Made by a program: the position numbers and the translations under genes. The notes beneath the pieces were generated by a model. The model made no database searches and was not told the DNA's origin. It saw only the letters and a list, made by a program, of their open reading frames with translations. A stretch of DNA of 64,000 bases from Begonia masoniana. Lineage: Eukaryota; Streptophyta; Magnoliopsida; Cucurbitales; Begoniaceae. Where the stretch lies: contig CM039506.1 in the NCBI GenBank assembly GCA_022432975.1, forward strand, positions 18,942,531 through 19,006,530, read 5' to 3'. Below are positions 1-11,662 of this stretch, in pieces (position 1 is the stretch's first letter; each line of letters begins with the position of its first letter).

Positions 1-3000
1 CTTCTCCTTCGATCAGCATAACTCTTCTGTCGACTTTGCGCAGTTATCATCCTTTTCCTGATAACAGAAATCTTATCCGACATCTGCTGCAGAATATCGG
101 GTCCAAGGAGTTTTGCTTCACCAACCTCATCCCAATACAGAGGTGACCTACACTTCCTACCATATAGTGCTTCGTATGGTGCCATACCAATGGTGGACTG
201 ATAACTGTTGTTGTAAGAAAATTCCACTAAAGGTAGATGTTTGCTCCAAGTAGTCTGAAAGTCCAACACACATGCTCTCAACATATCCTTAAGTATCTGA
301 ATAGTCCTCTCTGATTGGCCATCTGTCTGTGGGTGAAAAGCAGTGCTGAAGGATAACTTTGTACCCAATGTACCATGCAAACTTCTCCAAAATCGAGAGG
401 TAAATCTGGCATCACGATCAGAGACAATAGATACAGGGATTCCATGCAACCTAATAACTTCTTGTACATAAAGATCAGCAAGCTGGTCCATCGAGTAGGT
501 TGTCCTTACTGGTAAGAAATGGACTGACTTTGTCAATCTATCAACTACAACCCAAATACAATCATGTCCCTTGGTTGTCTTAGGTAATCCTAAAACGAAA
601 TCCATAGCTATGTATTCCCACTTCCATTCGGGAATAGGTAAGGGCTGGAGGGTACCCCCTGGGCGTTGATGTTCTGCCTTAACTTGTTGGCATACCAAGC
701 ATGACTCTACATACCTAGCAACATCCTTCTTAAGGTTAGGCCACCAGTACAATGTTTTCAGGTCTCGGTACATCTTGGTGCTTCCAGGATGTACAGAGAA
801 GGGAGACGAATGCGCCTCAGCCAAGATTAGCTTACGTAATTCTTCATCGTTAGGGACATACCATCTATTTCTAAACTTCAGAATTCCATCCTTGGAAAGA
901 CAAAACTCGGAGGTGATGTCCTTCACCTTGTTCATTATTCCGTTATTCTCCTCTGAGTCCTTCTATTGTGCTTCTTTGATCTTTTCTAAAACTGTTGGTT
1001 GAACGGTCAAATCAGCAAGTAAAGTTGATAATTCTGGAACTATCTCCAATTCAAACCTCTGAACTTCTGTCCTCAAAGACAAAGACATAGCTGATACAAC
1101 GGGTTGCATAGTTGTTGACATCCTGCTTAATGCGTCAGCTACAAAGTTAGCCTTACCCGGGTGATACTTGATCTCAAAGTCGTAATCCTTAACAAATTCC
1201 AACCAACGCCTCTGTCTCATGTTCAATTCCTTTTGTGTAAAGAGATACTTCAGACTTTTATGGTCAGAAAACACCTCACACTGTTGTCCATATAAGTAGT
1301 GCCTCCATATCTTCAAAGCAAAAACGACAGCGGCTAATTCTAAATCATGGGTGGGGTAGTTCTGTTCGTAACTCTTTAACTGCCTAGAGGCATACGCTAC
1401 AACTTTACCTTCTTGCATCAATACACAGCCCAAACCAACTTTAGATGCATCACAGTATACACTAAACTTTCCTTCTTCGGTTGGAAGAGTTAAGACAGGG
1501 GCTGTTGTTAACTTCACTTTCAATGTCTGGAAGCTATTCTCGCAAGCTTCGGTCAAAGAATATTTATTGTCCTTCTTTGTCAAATTCGTCAGGGGCTTAG
1601 CTATCATAGAAAATCCTTTGATGAACTTTCTGTAATAGACTGCCAATCCAAGGAAACTGCGGACTTCACTGGCATTCTTTGGTTGTGGCCAATCCTTAAC
1701 TGCCTGAACTTTAGTTGGATCCACAGATATACCCTTGGCAGAAACTACATGGCCAAGGAAATTAACCTTATCTAACCAAAACTCACACTTGGAAAATTTG
1801 GCATAAAGCTGGTGCTCCTTCAATGTTGTCAAAACTACTCTTAAATGCTCTGCATGGTCGGCTTCTGTTCGTGAATATATCAAGATATCATCTATGAATA
1901 CAATTACAAATTTGTCCAAATACTCCCGAAACACACGGTTCATCAAGTCCATGAAGGCTACAGGTGCATTGGTCAGTCCAAATGACATGACCAAGAATTC
2001 GCAGTGTCCATAACGGGTTCTGAAAGTTGTCTTTGGTATATCTCCTTCCTTAACTTTCAGTTGGTAATATCCCGAACGTAAATCTATTTTTGAAAACACT
2101 TTTGCTCCATGTAGTTGGTCAAACAAATCATCAATTCAGGGTAAGGGGTACTTATTCTTGATTGTTAACTTATTTAGTTCTCTGTAGTCTATGCACATTC
2201 TAAGGGAACCATCCTTCTTCTTGACAAATAAAACAGGTGCACCCCAAGGGGAACTGCTAGGGCGTATAAATCCTTTGTCTACGAATTCCTGCAATTGGGC
2301 TTTCAACTCCTTTAATTCAACAGGTGCCATACGGTAGGGGTTCTTAGATATCGGTAATGCCTCGGGATATGTTTCAATTGCAAACTCTATTTCTCTATCA
2401 GGTGGTAATCCAGGTAAATCGTCTAAGAATGCCTCAGGGAACTCTCGAACTATGGGGATATCTTGTAACTCTATTTTATTCTTCACCCGAACATCCATTA
2501 TGCTAGCTAAGTAACTTTCACAACCATTTTTCGGTAACCGGTAAATTTCTAGTGAGGATATAATCGGTATTTTGCTTATCTTAGGAATAGCTTGGAAGAA
2601 ATAATGATCACCATTTGGGGGTCGAAAATCAACTAATCCAGTCCTACAACTTATAGTGGCATAATGCCTGAATAACCAATTCATTCCTAATATTACCTCA
2701 TACCCTTTCATGTCAATTACAATCAGTTCTACATATAATCTCTTACTTCCTAAGGACACAACATCACCTTTAACAATCTGTTCAGAATGTAGGGACTTCC
2801 CTGATGGTAATATAACATCATATGGCCTTTCGGCTGGTAAAAGTTCTAAGTTGTGTTGGCATACAAACAGAGTTGATATGAACGAGTGTGTGGCTCCCGT
2901 ATCTATAAGTGTGTAAGCAGTAAAACCACAGATCATAATGGTACCTGTTATGACTGTATGCTGCACGGCTTCCTCATCCTCCATCATTGCATAGACTCTA

Positions 3001-3986
3001 GGTGCTACTCTGGCACGGTTCGGATCTGGCGGCATGGGGCAGTCTCTGACTATGTGCCCAACCTTATCACATCTGAAACAGTGGCCAGAACGCAACTTGC
3101 ATTCGCCGAGGTGGTTCTTCTGACAGGTGGGGCACAAGGGTGCCAGAGGCCTCTTTCCTCTTCCTTGGTCATCATTCTGGTTGAGGGGTCTCTTTATTCC
3201 TTGTTGTTGTTGTTGTGGTCCCCTGTTCTGTTGCGGCTGCCAACCTTTGTTTTGACGTGGTGGCGGCTGAGTTTCCTTCGTGAACTTCCTTGGTTGCTCA
3301 CGCTGCGCATATGCTGTCATCTCAGCCTCTTCCAACTCTAAGGCCTTAGCCGTCACTTCACCATAAGGTACATTGTGTATTCCAGCAGTCTTCACTTTCA
3401 TGTACAAACTCGGCTTTAGTCCTTGGACAAATTGATAAATCATGTCCTCATCATCCTCAATCATTCGGGGAGCAAATCGTGACAAAGCATCAAACTTACA
3501 TATGTAATCCGTCACAGAGCCAGTTTGTCGCAGGTTCATGAATTCCTTCTTCTTGCTGGCCTGAACAGTCCTATTTAAGTACTTGTTAAAGAATGCAGTT
3601 TTAAACATTTCCCAGGTCATAGCTCCGGCATTAGCGGTGTTCTGGATCGAGTCCCACCAATGCCTTGCACTTAACTCCAAATGAAAGACAGCATAGGTGA
3701 CCTTATCCCCTTCATCAACCTTTGCATACTTAAACATGTCTTCTATCTTTCGAACCCACTCCTCAGCATAGATAGGATCCGAAACATGTCCATTAAATAC
3801 CGGGGATCGAAGCCGGTGAAAACGCTCACCCCCATGATCATGAGTTGCATTATTACTGGAGTTGCCTTGTTCCTCCCTAGTAGTCATCAGCTGCTTGATC
3901 TGGTGAGATTGGCGTATGACCAACTCTGTCAACTGAGCAATGGTATTGCTATCCTCATTGGTCTCTCTCTGCTGACCTCTAACCAT
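1..3986 (-). pseudogene. gag-pol polyprotein of the left Tekay-type element, two nonsense codons, 3' end outside window
   Basis: Start taken at the MVRG methionine (3986) because the same start is conserved in two other elements here. In order: retrotransposon gag domain, CX2CX4HX4C zinc knuckle ([14 protein letters not shown]), aspartic protease with DTGA, reverse transcriptase with FIDD near 1890, RNase H (YCDAS), and integrase with HHCC zinc finger and D,D,E residues. A TGA at 2136-2138 replaces the CGA arginine found in the right-hand copy, and a TAG at 963-965 replaces a CAG glutamine. Both are C-to-T changes in CG or CHG context, as expected of deaminated methylcytosine. I translated 962 down to 1 by hand and it stays open through the integrase core, so the copy is young: no frameshift, only two stops. 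Confidence 0.92.
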
Positions 3987-3996
3987 ATTGGGGTTC

Positions 3997-4059
3997 CTAA
4001 ACACATAGTTATAGATACATCTTAACTTAGTAACATTTACTGAAATCATAAATACTTAC
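3997..4059 (-). other. putative 63-nt intron in the retrotransposon leader
   Basis: On the minus strand a GTAAGT donor (GT at 4059-4058) lies just after the PBS region and a TTTAG acceptor lies 11 nt before the gag ATG. The other two Tekay-like leaders have the same layout at nearly the same size (61 and 62 nt). The lengths are at the low edge for plant introns, so splicing is inference from conservation of the sites. Confidence 0.35.
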
Positions 4060-4133
4060 AGTTGCTGGAGAGTACTCAAGTGACAGTCAGTGCTGGAAGG
4101 CAGTCTGCAGAATCGATTTTAGAACCTGGTTTT

Positions 4134-4145
4134 GCTCTGATACCA
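4134..4145 (-). other. primer-binding site (initiator-Met tRNA)
   Basis: The minus strand reads TGGTATCAGAGC, complementary to the 3' end of plant initiator tRNA-Met, separated from the LTR end by a few bases. It fixes the element's orientation and the LTR boundary at 4150. Confidence 0.9.
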
Positions 4146-4149
4146 TAAT

Positions 4150-4631
4150 TGTAACGACCCGGAAAGGATCGATTTGGGTTGACGTTACTTCTCTCAGATT
4201 CCAAAATGTTCTAATACTACTCGGCCATCGGTAAAACCGAGCTCAAATGCCGAGCTGAAAACAGAGCCCCAAACACAAACAGGTAACTACATTGTCCATT
4301 TCATACCTCGGGTGCGGATTCGCAGAGGAATGCGGCTAGGAACCGGTCGTCGGCGAGGAAGACACTGATGGCAGTGAGCAAGGACTTGCGAGAGAAGAAA
4401 TCGCCGAAAATGGTGGTGTCGGCTACAGTGGTTTAAATGAGGTTTGAATCATTTCCTTTTTCTTTAAATACTGACCTCAATCTTCCATTATTACAATCTT
4501 GCCACTCAACCTAGTTTAAAACCCACATTCAATTAATTAAACTTGTCATAAAATTCTAAACCGCGAAGATTAAATATTCGTGACCGTTAATACAGTTAAT
4601 TAAGTTACCTAGTCGCATCTCGGGTGTTACA
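4150..4631 (-). repeat. 5' LTR of left Tekay-type element (482 bp, short form)
   Basis: Bounded by TGTAAC...GTTACA with the PBS on one side and satellite on the other. Read on the minus strand, it starts and ends like the right-hand element's LTRs (start TGTAACACCCGA; end CGGGTCGTTACA; shared CACTGTAGCCGACAC in the middle) but lacks the roughly 1.3-kb minisatellite-bearing 3' segment present at 57736-59013 and 4749-6401. It is therefore a short LTR variant of the same family, by internal deletion or because the other form gained sequence. Confidence 0.9.
4461..4470 (-). promoter_or_regulatory. possible TATA box of the LTR promoter
   Basis: The minus strand reads TATTTAAAGA about 160 bp into the LTR. 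It lies at a similar place to the TATAAAT of the right-hand 3' LTR (63792). No transcription start can be read from sequence alone. Confidence 0.4.
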
Positions 4632-4748
4632 GTTACATGACTTGTTGTTACAACCGCAGTTATCCATTTCACCTTCAAGGCTTTAACTTGAAGTGATGAG
4701 AACAAAGTGTATTGAGGACCCAATAAGCTTCATGGACCCAATAAGCTC
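4632..4748 (+). repeat. 208-bp satellite fragment
   Basis: A partial monomer (gttacatgacttgttg through aagcttcatggac) between the left element's LTR and an LTR relic. Its right edge repeats ccaataagct before the LTR relic begins, a small slippage or repair scar. Confidence 0.9.
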
Positions 4749-5671
4749 TGTTCTGTAGCGAGAGTGAGTTAAGAATTTCCATATTCATGCATTTTCAATA
4801 TCTTATGCACATGAAAACGTTTTGAAAGCATGTTTTCTCATGAACAAGATAAGATGATAAAAATCTCTGCAACGTGGTTGAGTGAGGGTTGGGGGTGGTT
4901 CGGCGTATGTCACAGTCCAGAGAAGGACATATGAATACGACCCGCAGTAGGGACCATGATCAAACTCACTGTCGGACCCCCTTTACCGGCACAAATCCTC
5001 TCTCAAACCACACAACTAAATGATTAATATGATCCCTGAACATGAATGATGAAATGAATGATGAATATGATCCATGACTATGGATGATGAAATGAATGAT
5101 GAATATGATCCATGACTATGGATGATGAAAGGAAAGATGAATATGATCTATGATTATGAATGACAAATATGAACAAGAATATGAACCAGAAATGATTTTG
5201 AGCATGTTTTCTCTGAATTATGCATTCATGCACTCGTGATAGTATTGTATTCCTTACTAAGCATTAGGCTTATAGTTTAAACCTTATGATGTAGGTGACG
5301 AGTTTTCAGGTGAGGGACTCAAGTTTGATGAGGAAGTCTAAGCTTGGCTGCCGGAGGATGCTCAGTGTGACAGTGAAGGCTGGATAGGCGAATAAGTTCC
5401 CTGGTTTAATGCTCATAGTAAGTCAGAAAAGTTTACGATGAACAAATGATTAATTAGAATAGAATTTCCTATAGTAATGAGACTTGGATTTGAAAGGGGC
5501 TTGTCTTTAGAGTCTGAATATGATTTTAAAGTTTAATGGATGATCTATTGCTTAAGTCTTCCGCTATATGCATTCTGGATGAGTTGTGATATTTCCTGTT
5601 GAATGAAGTCATTCGAGGATTCGTAATGTTTTCTGCTATGAAATTGTAGCTGGATAGAGAAATCATCCGGC

Positions 5672-6102
5672 TGACGTCACCGGTGGATGAAGTGTATTTC
5701 TTCACCGGATGACGAAAATGTTATTTTGTCATTAGTGACCGGTGGATGAAGTGTATTTCTTCACCGGATGACGAAAATGTTATTTTGTCGTTAGTGACCG
5801 GTGGATGAAGTGTATTTCTTCACCGGATGACGAAAATGTTATTTTGTCGTTAGTGACCGGTGGATGAAGTGTATTTCTTCACCGGATGACGAAAATGTTA
5901 TTTTGTCGTTAGTGACCGGTGGATGAAGTGTGTTTCTCCACCGGGCGATGTAATATTTTAAGTGAGTCACGCGAAGTGCACGTGACAGACCGGAAGATGT
6001 CTTCCACTGAACACTGATAAGTGAGTCACGCGAAGTGCACGTGACAGACCGGAAGATGTCTTCCACTGGACACCGATAAGTGAGTCGCGTGGCGTGCACG
6101 TG
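5672..6102 (+). promoter_or_regulatory. bZIP-type motifs (TGACGTCA plus three G-boxes) in LTR relic
   Basis: A perfect TGACGTCA palindrome is at 5672-5679, and CACGTG(AC) G-boxes occur once per repeat at 5979, 6038 and 6097. The equivalent segment of the right-hand LTR also has TGACGTCA and G-boxes. Such ACGT-core sites bind plant bZIP factors; any regulatory role here is inference. Confidence 0.45.
5681..5945 (+). repeat. 59-bp minisatellite in LTR relic, about 4.5 copies
   Basis: The start motif cggtggatgaagtg recurs at 5681, 5740, 5799, 5858 and 5917, exactly 59 bp apart. Copies are nearly identical and each contains the inverted motif ccggtggatgaag / cttcaccgg. Small open frames here are by-products of the repeat. 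Confidence 0.95.
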
Positions 6103-6130
6103 ACAGACCGGATGATGCGCACCCTATTAG
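5961..6130 (+). repeat. second 59-bp minisatellite in LTR relic, about 3 copies
   Basis: agtgagtcacgcgaagtgca-type units start at 5961, 6020 and 6079. The period is again exactly 59 bp although the unit sequence differs from the preceding minisatellite, apart from a shared gaccgg-ga core. The third copy is the most diverged. Confidence 0.93.
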
Positions 6131-6401
6131 TCGGTGCATGCAAACCCATGCAGCTCGCGTACAATGAAATCATGTAATCTATGGACATTACTCCCTCTGC
6201 CCGATCATGTTAAGGGTTAGCGTCTACGTCTAGTCGCTTTACTCTGTGATAACTGTATGGGAAGTCAAAGTCTTAAAGGTGGAGTTCCGTCAGTTTTAGT
6301 TTAGAAAAAAAAGAGAGAGAAAGAAATGTACAGAGTATAATTTAGAGTCAATGTTTTACGAAAGATACGAATTACGTGACGATCTTTCTCGGGTCGTTAC
6401 A

Positions 6402-9400
6402 AATGAGGTTGACTATTACATGACTTGTTGTTACAACCGCAGTTATCCATTTCACCTTCAAGGCTTTATCTTGAAGTGATGAGAACGAAGTGTATTGAGG
6501 ACCCAATAAGCTTCATGGACGCGTAATTAGCACTTAGTAATGCGTTTGATCAAATAAAAGAACCTTCACTTCAATCGATTTGTTCCAAAACAACTGAACG
6601 TATCAAGCTAAGGAGGTTGACTGTTACATGACTTGTTGTTACAACCGAAGTTATCCATTTCACCATCAAGGCTTTAACTTGAAGTGATGAGAACGAAGTG
6701 TATTGAGGACCCGATAAGCTCCATGGACGCGTAATTAGGACTTAGTAATACGTTTGATGAAGTAAAAGAACCTTCATATCAATCGATTTGTTTCAAAAGA
6801 ACTGAACGTATCAAGCTAATGAGGTTGACTGTAACATGACTTGTTGTTACAACTGAAGCTATCCATTTAACCTTTAAGGCTTTAACTTGAAGTGATGAGA
6901 ACGAAATGCATTGAGGACCCAATAAGTTTCATGGACGCGTAATTAGGACTTAGTAATGCGTTTGATGAAGTAAAAGAACCTTCATCTCAATCGATTTGTT
7001 CCAAAACAACTGAACGTATCAAGCTAATGAGGTTGACTGTTACATGACTTGTTGTTACAATAGAAGTTATCCATTTCACCTTCAAGGCTTTAAGTCGAAG
7101 TGATGAGAACGAAGTGTATTGAGGACCCAATAAGCTTCATGGACGCATAATTAGGAATTAGTAATACGTTTGATGAAGTAAAAGAACCTTCACTTCAATC
7201 GATTTGTTCCAAAACAACAGAACGTATCAAGCTAATGAAGTTGACTGTAACATGACTTGTTGTTACAACTGAAGTTATCCATTTCACCTTCAAGGCTTCA
7301 ACTTGAAGTGATGAGAACGAAGTGTATTGAGGACCCAATAAGCTTCATGGACGCGTAATTAGGACTTAGTAATACGTTTGATGAAGTAAAAGAACCTTCA
7401 TATCAATCGATTTGTTTCAAAAGAACTGAACGTATCAAGCTAAAGAGGTTGACTGTAACATGACTTGTTGTTACAACTGAAGCTATCCATTTAACCTTTA
7501 AGGCTTTAACTTGAAGTAATGAGAACGAAATGCATTGAGGACACAATAAGTTTCATGGACGCGTAATTAGGACTTAGTAATGCGTTTGATGAAGTAAAAG
7601 AACCTTCATCTCAATCGATTTGTTCCAAAACAACTGAACGTATCAAGCTAATGAGGTTGACTGTTACATGACTTGTTGTTACAACCAAAGTTATCCATTT
7701 CACCTTCAAGGCTTTAACTTGAAGTGATGAGAACGAAGTGTATTGAGGACCTAATAAGCTTCATGGACGCGTAATTAGAACTTAGTAATGCGTCTGATGA
7801 AGTAAAAGAACCTTCACTTAAATCGATTTGTTCCAAAACAACAGAACGTATCAAGCTAATGAGGTTGACTGTTATATGACTTGTTGTTACAACCGTAGTT
7901 ATCCATTTCACCTTCAAGGCTTTAACTTGAAGTGATAAGAACGAAGTGTATTGAGGGCAAAATAAGCTTCATGGACGCGTAATTAGGACTTAGTAATGCG
8001 TTTGATGAAGTAAAAGAACATTCATTTCAATCGATTTGTTCCAAAAGAACTGAACGTATCAAGCTAATTAGGTTGACTGTTACATGACTTGTTGTTACAA
8101 ACGAAGTTATCCATTTCACCTTCAAGGCTAACTTGAAGAGATCAGAACGAAGTTTATTGATGACCCAATAAGCTTCATGGACGCGTAATTAGGACTTAGT
8201 AATGCATTTGATGAAGTAAAAGAACCTTCACTTCAATCGATTTGTTCCAAAAGAACAGAACGTATCAAGCTTATGAGGTTGACTGTTACATGACTTGTTG
8301 TCACAACCGAAGTTATCCAATTCACCTTCAAGGCTTTAACTTGAAGTGATGAGAACGAAGTGTATTGAGGACTCAATAAGCTTGATGGACGCGTAATTAG
8401 GACTTAGTAATGCGTTTGATGAAGTAAAAGAACCTTCACTTCAATCGATTTCTTCCAAAATAACAGAACGTATCAAGCTAATGAGGTTGACTGTTACATT
8501 ACTTGTTGTTACAACCGAAGTTAGCCAATTCACCTTCAAGGCTTTAACTTGAAGTGATGAGAACGAAGTGTATTGAGGTCCCAATAAGCTTCATGGACGC
8601 GTAATTAGGACTTAGTAATGTCTTTGATGAAGTAAAAGAACCTTCACTTCAATCGATTTGTTAAAAAACAACAGAACGTATCAAGCTAATGAGGTTGACT
8701 GCTATATGACCTGTTGTTACAACCGAAGTTATCCATTTAACTTGAAGTGATCAGAACGAAATGTATAGGGGACCGAATAAGCTTCATGGACGCGTAATTA
8801 AGATTTAGTAATGCGTTTGTTGAAGTAAAAGAACCTTCACTTCAATCGATTTGTTTCAAAAGAACTGAACGTATCAAGCTAATGAGGTTGACTGCTACAT
8901 GACTTGTTGTTACAACTGAAGTTATCCATTTTACCTTCAAGGCTTTAACTTGAAGTAATGAGAACGAAGAGCATTGAGGACCCAATAAGCTTCATGGACG
9001 CGTAATTAAGACTTAGTAATGTGTTTGATGAAGTAAAAGAACCTTCACTTCAATCTATTTGTTCCAAAAGAACTGAACGTATCAAGCTAATGAGGTTGAC
9101 TGTTACATGACTTGTTGTTACAACCGAAGTTATCCATTACACCTTCAAGGCTTTAACTCGAAGTAATGAGAACGAAGTGTATTGAGAACCAATAAGCTTC
9201 ATGGACTCGTAATTAAGACTTAGTAATACGTTTGATGAAGTAAAAGAACCTTCATATCAATTGATTTGTTCCAAAAGAACTGAACGTATCAAGCTAATGA
9301 GGTTGACTGTTACATGACTTGTTGTTACAACCGAAGTTATCCATTTCACCATCAAGGCTTTAACTTGAAGTGATGAGAACGAAGTGTATTGAGGACCCGA

Positions 9401-11407
9401 TAAGCTCCATGGACGCGTAATTAGGACTTAGTAATGCGTTTGATGAATTAAAAGAACCTTCACTTCAATCGATTTGTTCCAAAACAACAGAACGTATCAA
9501 GCTAATGAAGTTGACTGTAACATGACTTGTTGTTACAACTGAAGTTATCCATTTCACCTTCAAGGCTTCAACTTGAAGTGATGAGAACGAAGTGTATTGA
9601 GGACCCAATAAGCTTCATGGACGCGTAATTAGGACTTAGTAATACGTTTGATGAAGTAAAAGAACCTTCATATCAATCGATTTGTTCCAAAAGAACTGAA
9701 CGTATCAAGCTAATGAGGTTGACTGTTACATGACTTGTTGTTACAACTGAGGCTTTCCATTTCACCTTCAAGGCTTTAACTTGAAGTGATGAGAACGAAG
9801 TGTATTGAGGACCCAATAAGCTTCATGGACGCGTAATTAGGACTTAGTAATGCGTTTGATGAAGTAAAAGAACCTTCATCTCAATCGATTTGTTCCAAAA
9901 CAACTGAACGTATCAAGCTAATGAGGTTGACTGTTACATGACTTGTTGTTACAACAGAAGTTATCCATTTCACCTTCAAGGCTTTAAGTCGAAGTGATGA
10001 GAACGAAGTGTATTGAGGACCCAATAAGCTTCATGGACGCATAATTAGGAATTAGTAATACGTTTGATAAAGTAAAAGAACCTTCATATCAATTGATTTG
10101 TTCCAAACGAACTGATATACAAGCTAATGAGGTTGACTGTTACTTGACTTATTGTTACAACTGAAGTTATCCATTTCACCTTCAAGGCTTTAACTTGAAG
10201 TGCTGATAACGAAGTGTATTGAGGACCCAATATGCTTCATGGACGCGTAATTAGGACTTAGTAATGCGTTTGATGAAGTAAAAGAACCTTCACTTCAATC
10301 GATTTGTTCCAAAACTACTGAACGTATCAAGCTAATGAGGTTGACTGTTACATGACTTGTTGTTACAACCGAAGTTATCCATTTCACCTTCCAGGCTTTA
10401 ACTTGAAGTGATGAGAACGAAGTGTATTGAGGACCCAATAAGCTTCATGGACGCGTAATTAGGACTTAGTAATACGTTTGATGAAGTAAAAGAACCTTCA
10501 TATCAATCGATTTGTTCCAAAAGAACTGAACGTATCAAGCTAATGAGGTTGACTGTTACATGATTTGTTGTTACAACTGAAGCTATCCATTTAACCTTTA
10601 AGGCTTTAACTTGAAGTGATGAGAACGAAATGCATTGAGGACCCAATAAGTTTCATGGACGCGTAATTAGGACTTAGTAATGCGTTTGATGAAGTAAAAA
10701 AACCTTCAGTTCAATCGATTTGTTCCAAAACAACTGAACGTATCAAGCTAATGAGGTTGACTGTTACATGACTTGTTGTTACAACCGAAGTTATCCATTT
10801 CACCTTCAAGGCTTTAACTCGAAGTGATGAGAACGATGTGTATTGAGGACCCAATTAGCTTCATGGACGCGTAATTAGGACTTAGTAATACGTTTGATGA
10901 AGTAAAAGAACCTTCACTTCAATCGATTTGTTCCAAAACTACTGAACGTATCAAGCTAATGAGGTTGACTGTTACATGACTTGTTGTTACAACCGAAGTT
11001 ATCTATTTCACCTTCAAGGCTTTAACTTGAAGTGCTGATAACGAAGTGTATTGAGGACCCAATATGCTTCATGGACGCGTAATTAGAACTTAGTAATGCG
11101 TTTGATGAAGTAAAAGAACCTTCACTTCAATCTATTTGTTCCAAAACTACTGAACGTATCAAGCTAATGAGGTTGACTGTTACATGACTTGTTTTTACAA
11201 CCGAAGTTATCCATTTCACCTTCAAGGCTTTAACTTGAAGTGATGAGAACGAAGTGTATTGAATTCCCAATAAGCTTCATGGACGCGTAATTAGGACTTA
11301 GTATTACGCGTAAAAGAACCTTCACTTCAATCTATTTGTTCCAAAAGAACTGAACGTGTCAAGCTAATGAGGTTGACTGTTACATGACTTGTTGTTACAA
11401 CTGAAGC
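6402..11407 (+). repeat. 208-bp satellite array, about 24 diverged monomers
   Basis: Head-to-tail monomers running aggttgactgttacatgac ... ccgaagttatcc ... cttcaaggctttaacttgaag ... aagcttcatggacgcgtaatt ... caatcgatttgttccaaaa ... gtatcaagctaatg. Monomers differ mainly by substitutions. Variant monomers recur at multi-monomer spacing: cccgataagctccatgg near 6711 and 9395, gctgataacgaag about 830 bp (4 monomers) apart near 10203 and 11033, and aaatgcattgagg about 620 bp (3 monomers) apart. This shows local segmental duplication. The array continues after the composite element at 34476. Confidence 0.97.
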
Positions 11408-11662
11408 TGTAACACCCCTAATACTGTACCCAGTTTCCCCGTATAAATTTTTCATTTTATTTTACACTTTAAATAGACTTTACGCGGAATGAAATCTGAA
11501 TTAGAATCGGTGTTCGTTTAGGAAATCATTTAAAACATATCTCAATTTAAATTAATAAAACTTAAAACAATTAAAACAATTAAATAAAAACAATGAAAAC
11601 ATTTTTCAATTCGGTTTAGGGCAAAACTGGAAGACGGAGGCAAAAGGAGTAGAGACCGATCG

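Larger units (their letters stand above)
1..4631 (-). mobile_element. Ty3/gypsy (Tekay/Del-type) LTR retrotransposon, left part outside window
   Basis: Read on the minus strand, this is the 5' LTR (4150-4631), an initiator-Met primer-binding site, a short leader and a gag-pol region that leaves the window at base 1 within the integrase. Gene order gag-PR-RT-RNaseH-IN is that of Ty3/gypsy. The proteins are close to those of the right-hand element (59175-63596), whose C-terminal chromodomain-like tail suggests the Tekay/Del chromovirus lineage; that assignment is from family knowledge. The LTR's outer end abuts satellite (gttacatgac...), so the element inserted into the array. The partner target duplication cannot be seen. 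Confidence 0.93.
4749..6401 (+). mobile_element. 5'-truncated solo LTR relic, long-LTR Tekay-type family
   Basis: Ends in CGGGTCGTTACA like the other Tekay-type LTRs and shares with 57736-59013 a series of blocks in the same order: a GGTTGGGGGNGGTT stretch, gacccgcagtaggga, a ccttatgatgtaggtgacga block and the cttccgctatatgcattct block. The LTR start (TGTAAC) is absent; the left edge joins satellite directly and the right edge joins satellite at aatgaggttgact, with about 100 bp of monomer missing between the flanks. No clean target duplication is seen, so the relic was trimmed by deletion or unequal exchange. No coding sequence. Confidence 0.82.

Noticed and set aside
2710..4025. Plus-strand frames of 68-151 codons opposite the left gag-pol
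   Set aside because: Antisense shadows of a clear minus-strand polyprotein.
5839..6188. Minus-strand frames of 73-86 codons in the LTR relic
   Set aside because: Produced by the 59-bp minisatellites, with repetitive peptides and no domain.
6402..11407. CRISPR-like regular spacing of direct repeats
   Set aside because: Period is 208 bp with no short-repeat/unique-spacer structure; whole monomers repeat. It is satellite DNA in a plant genome.
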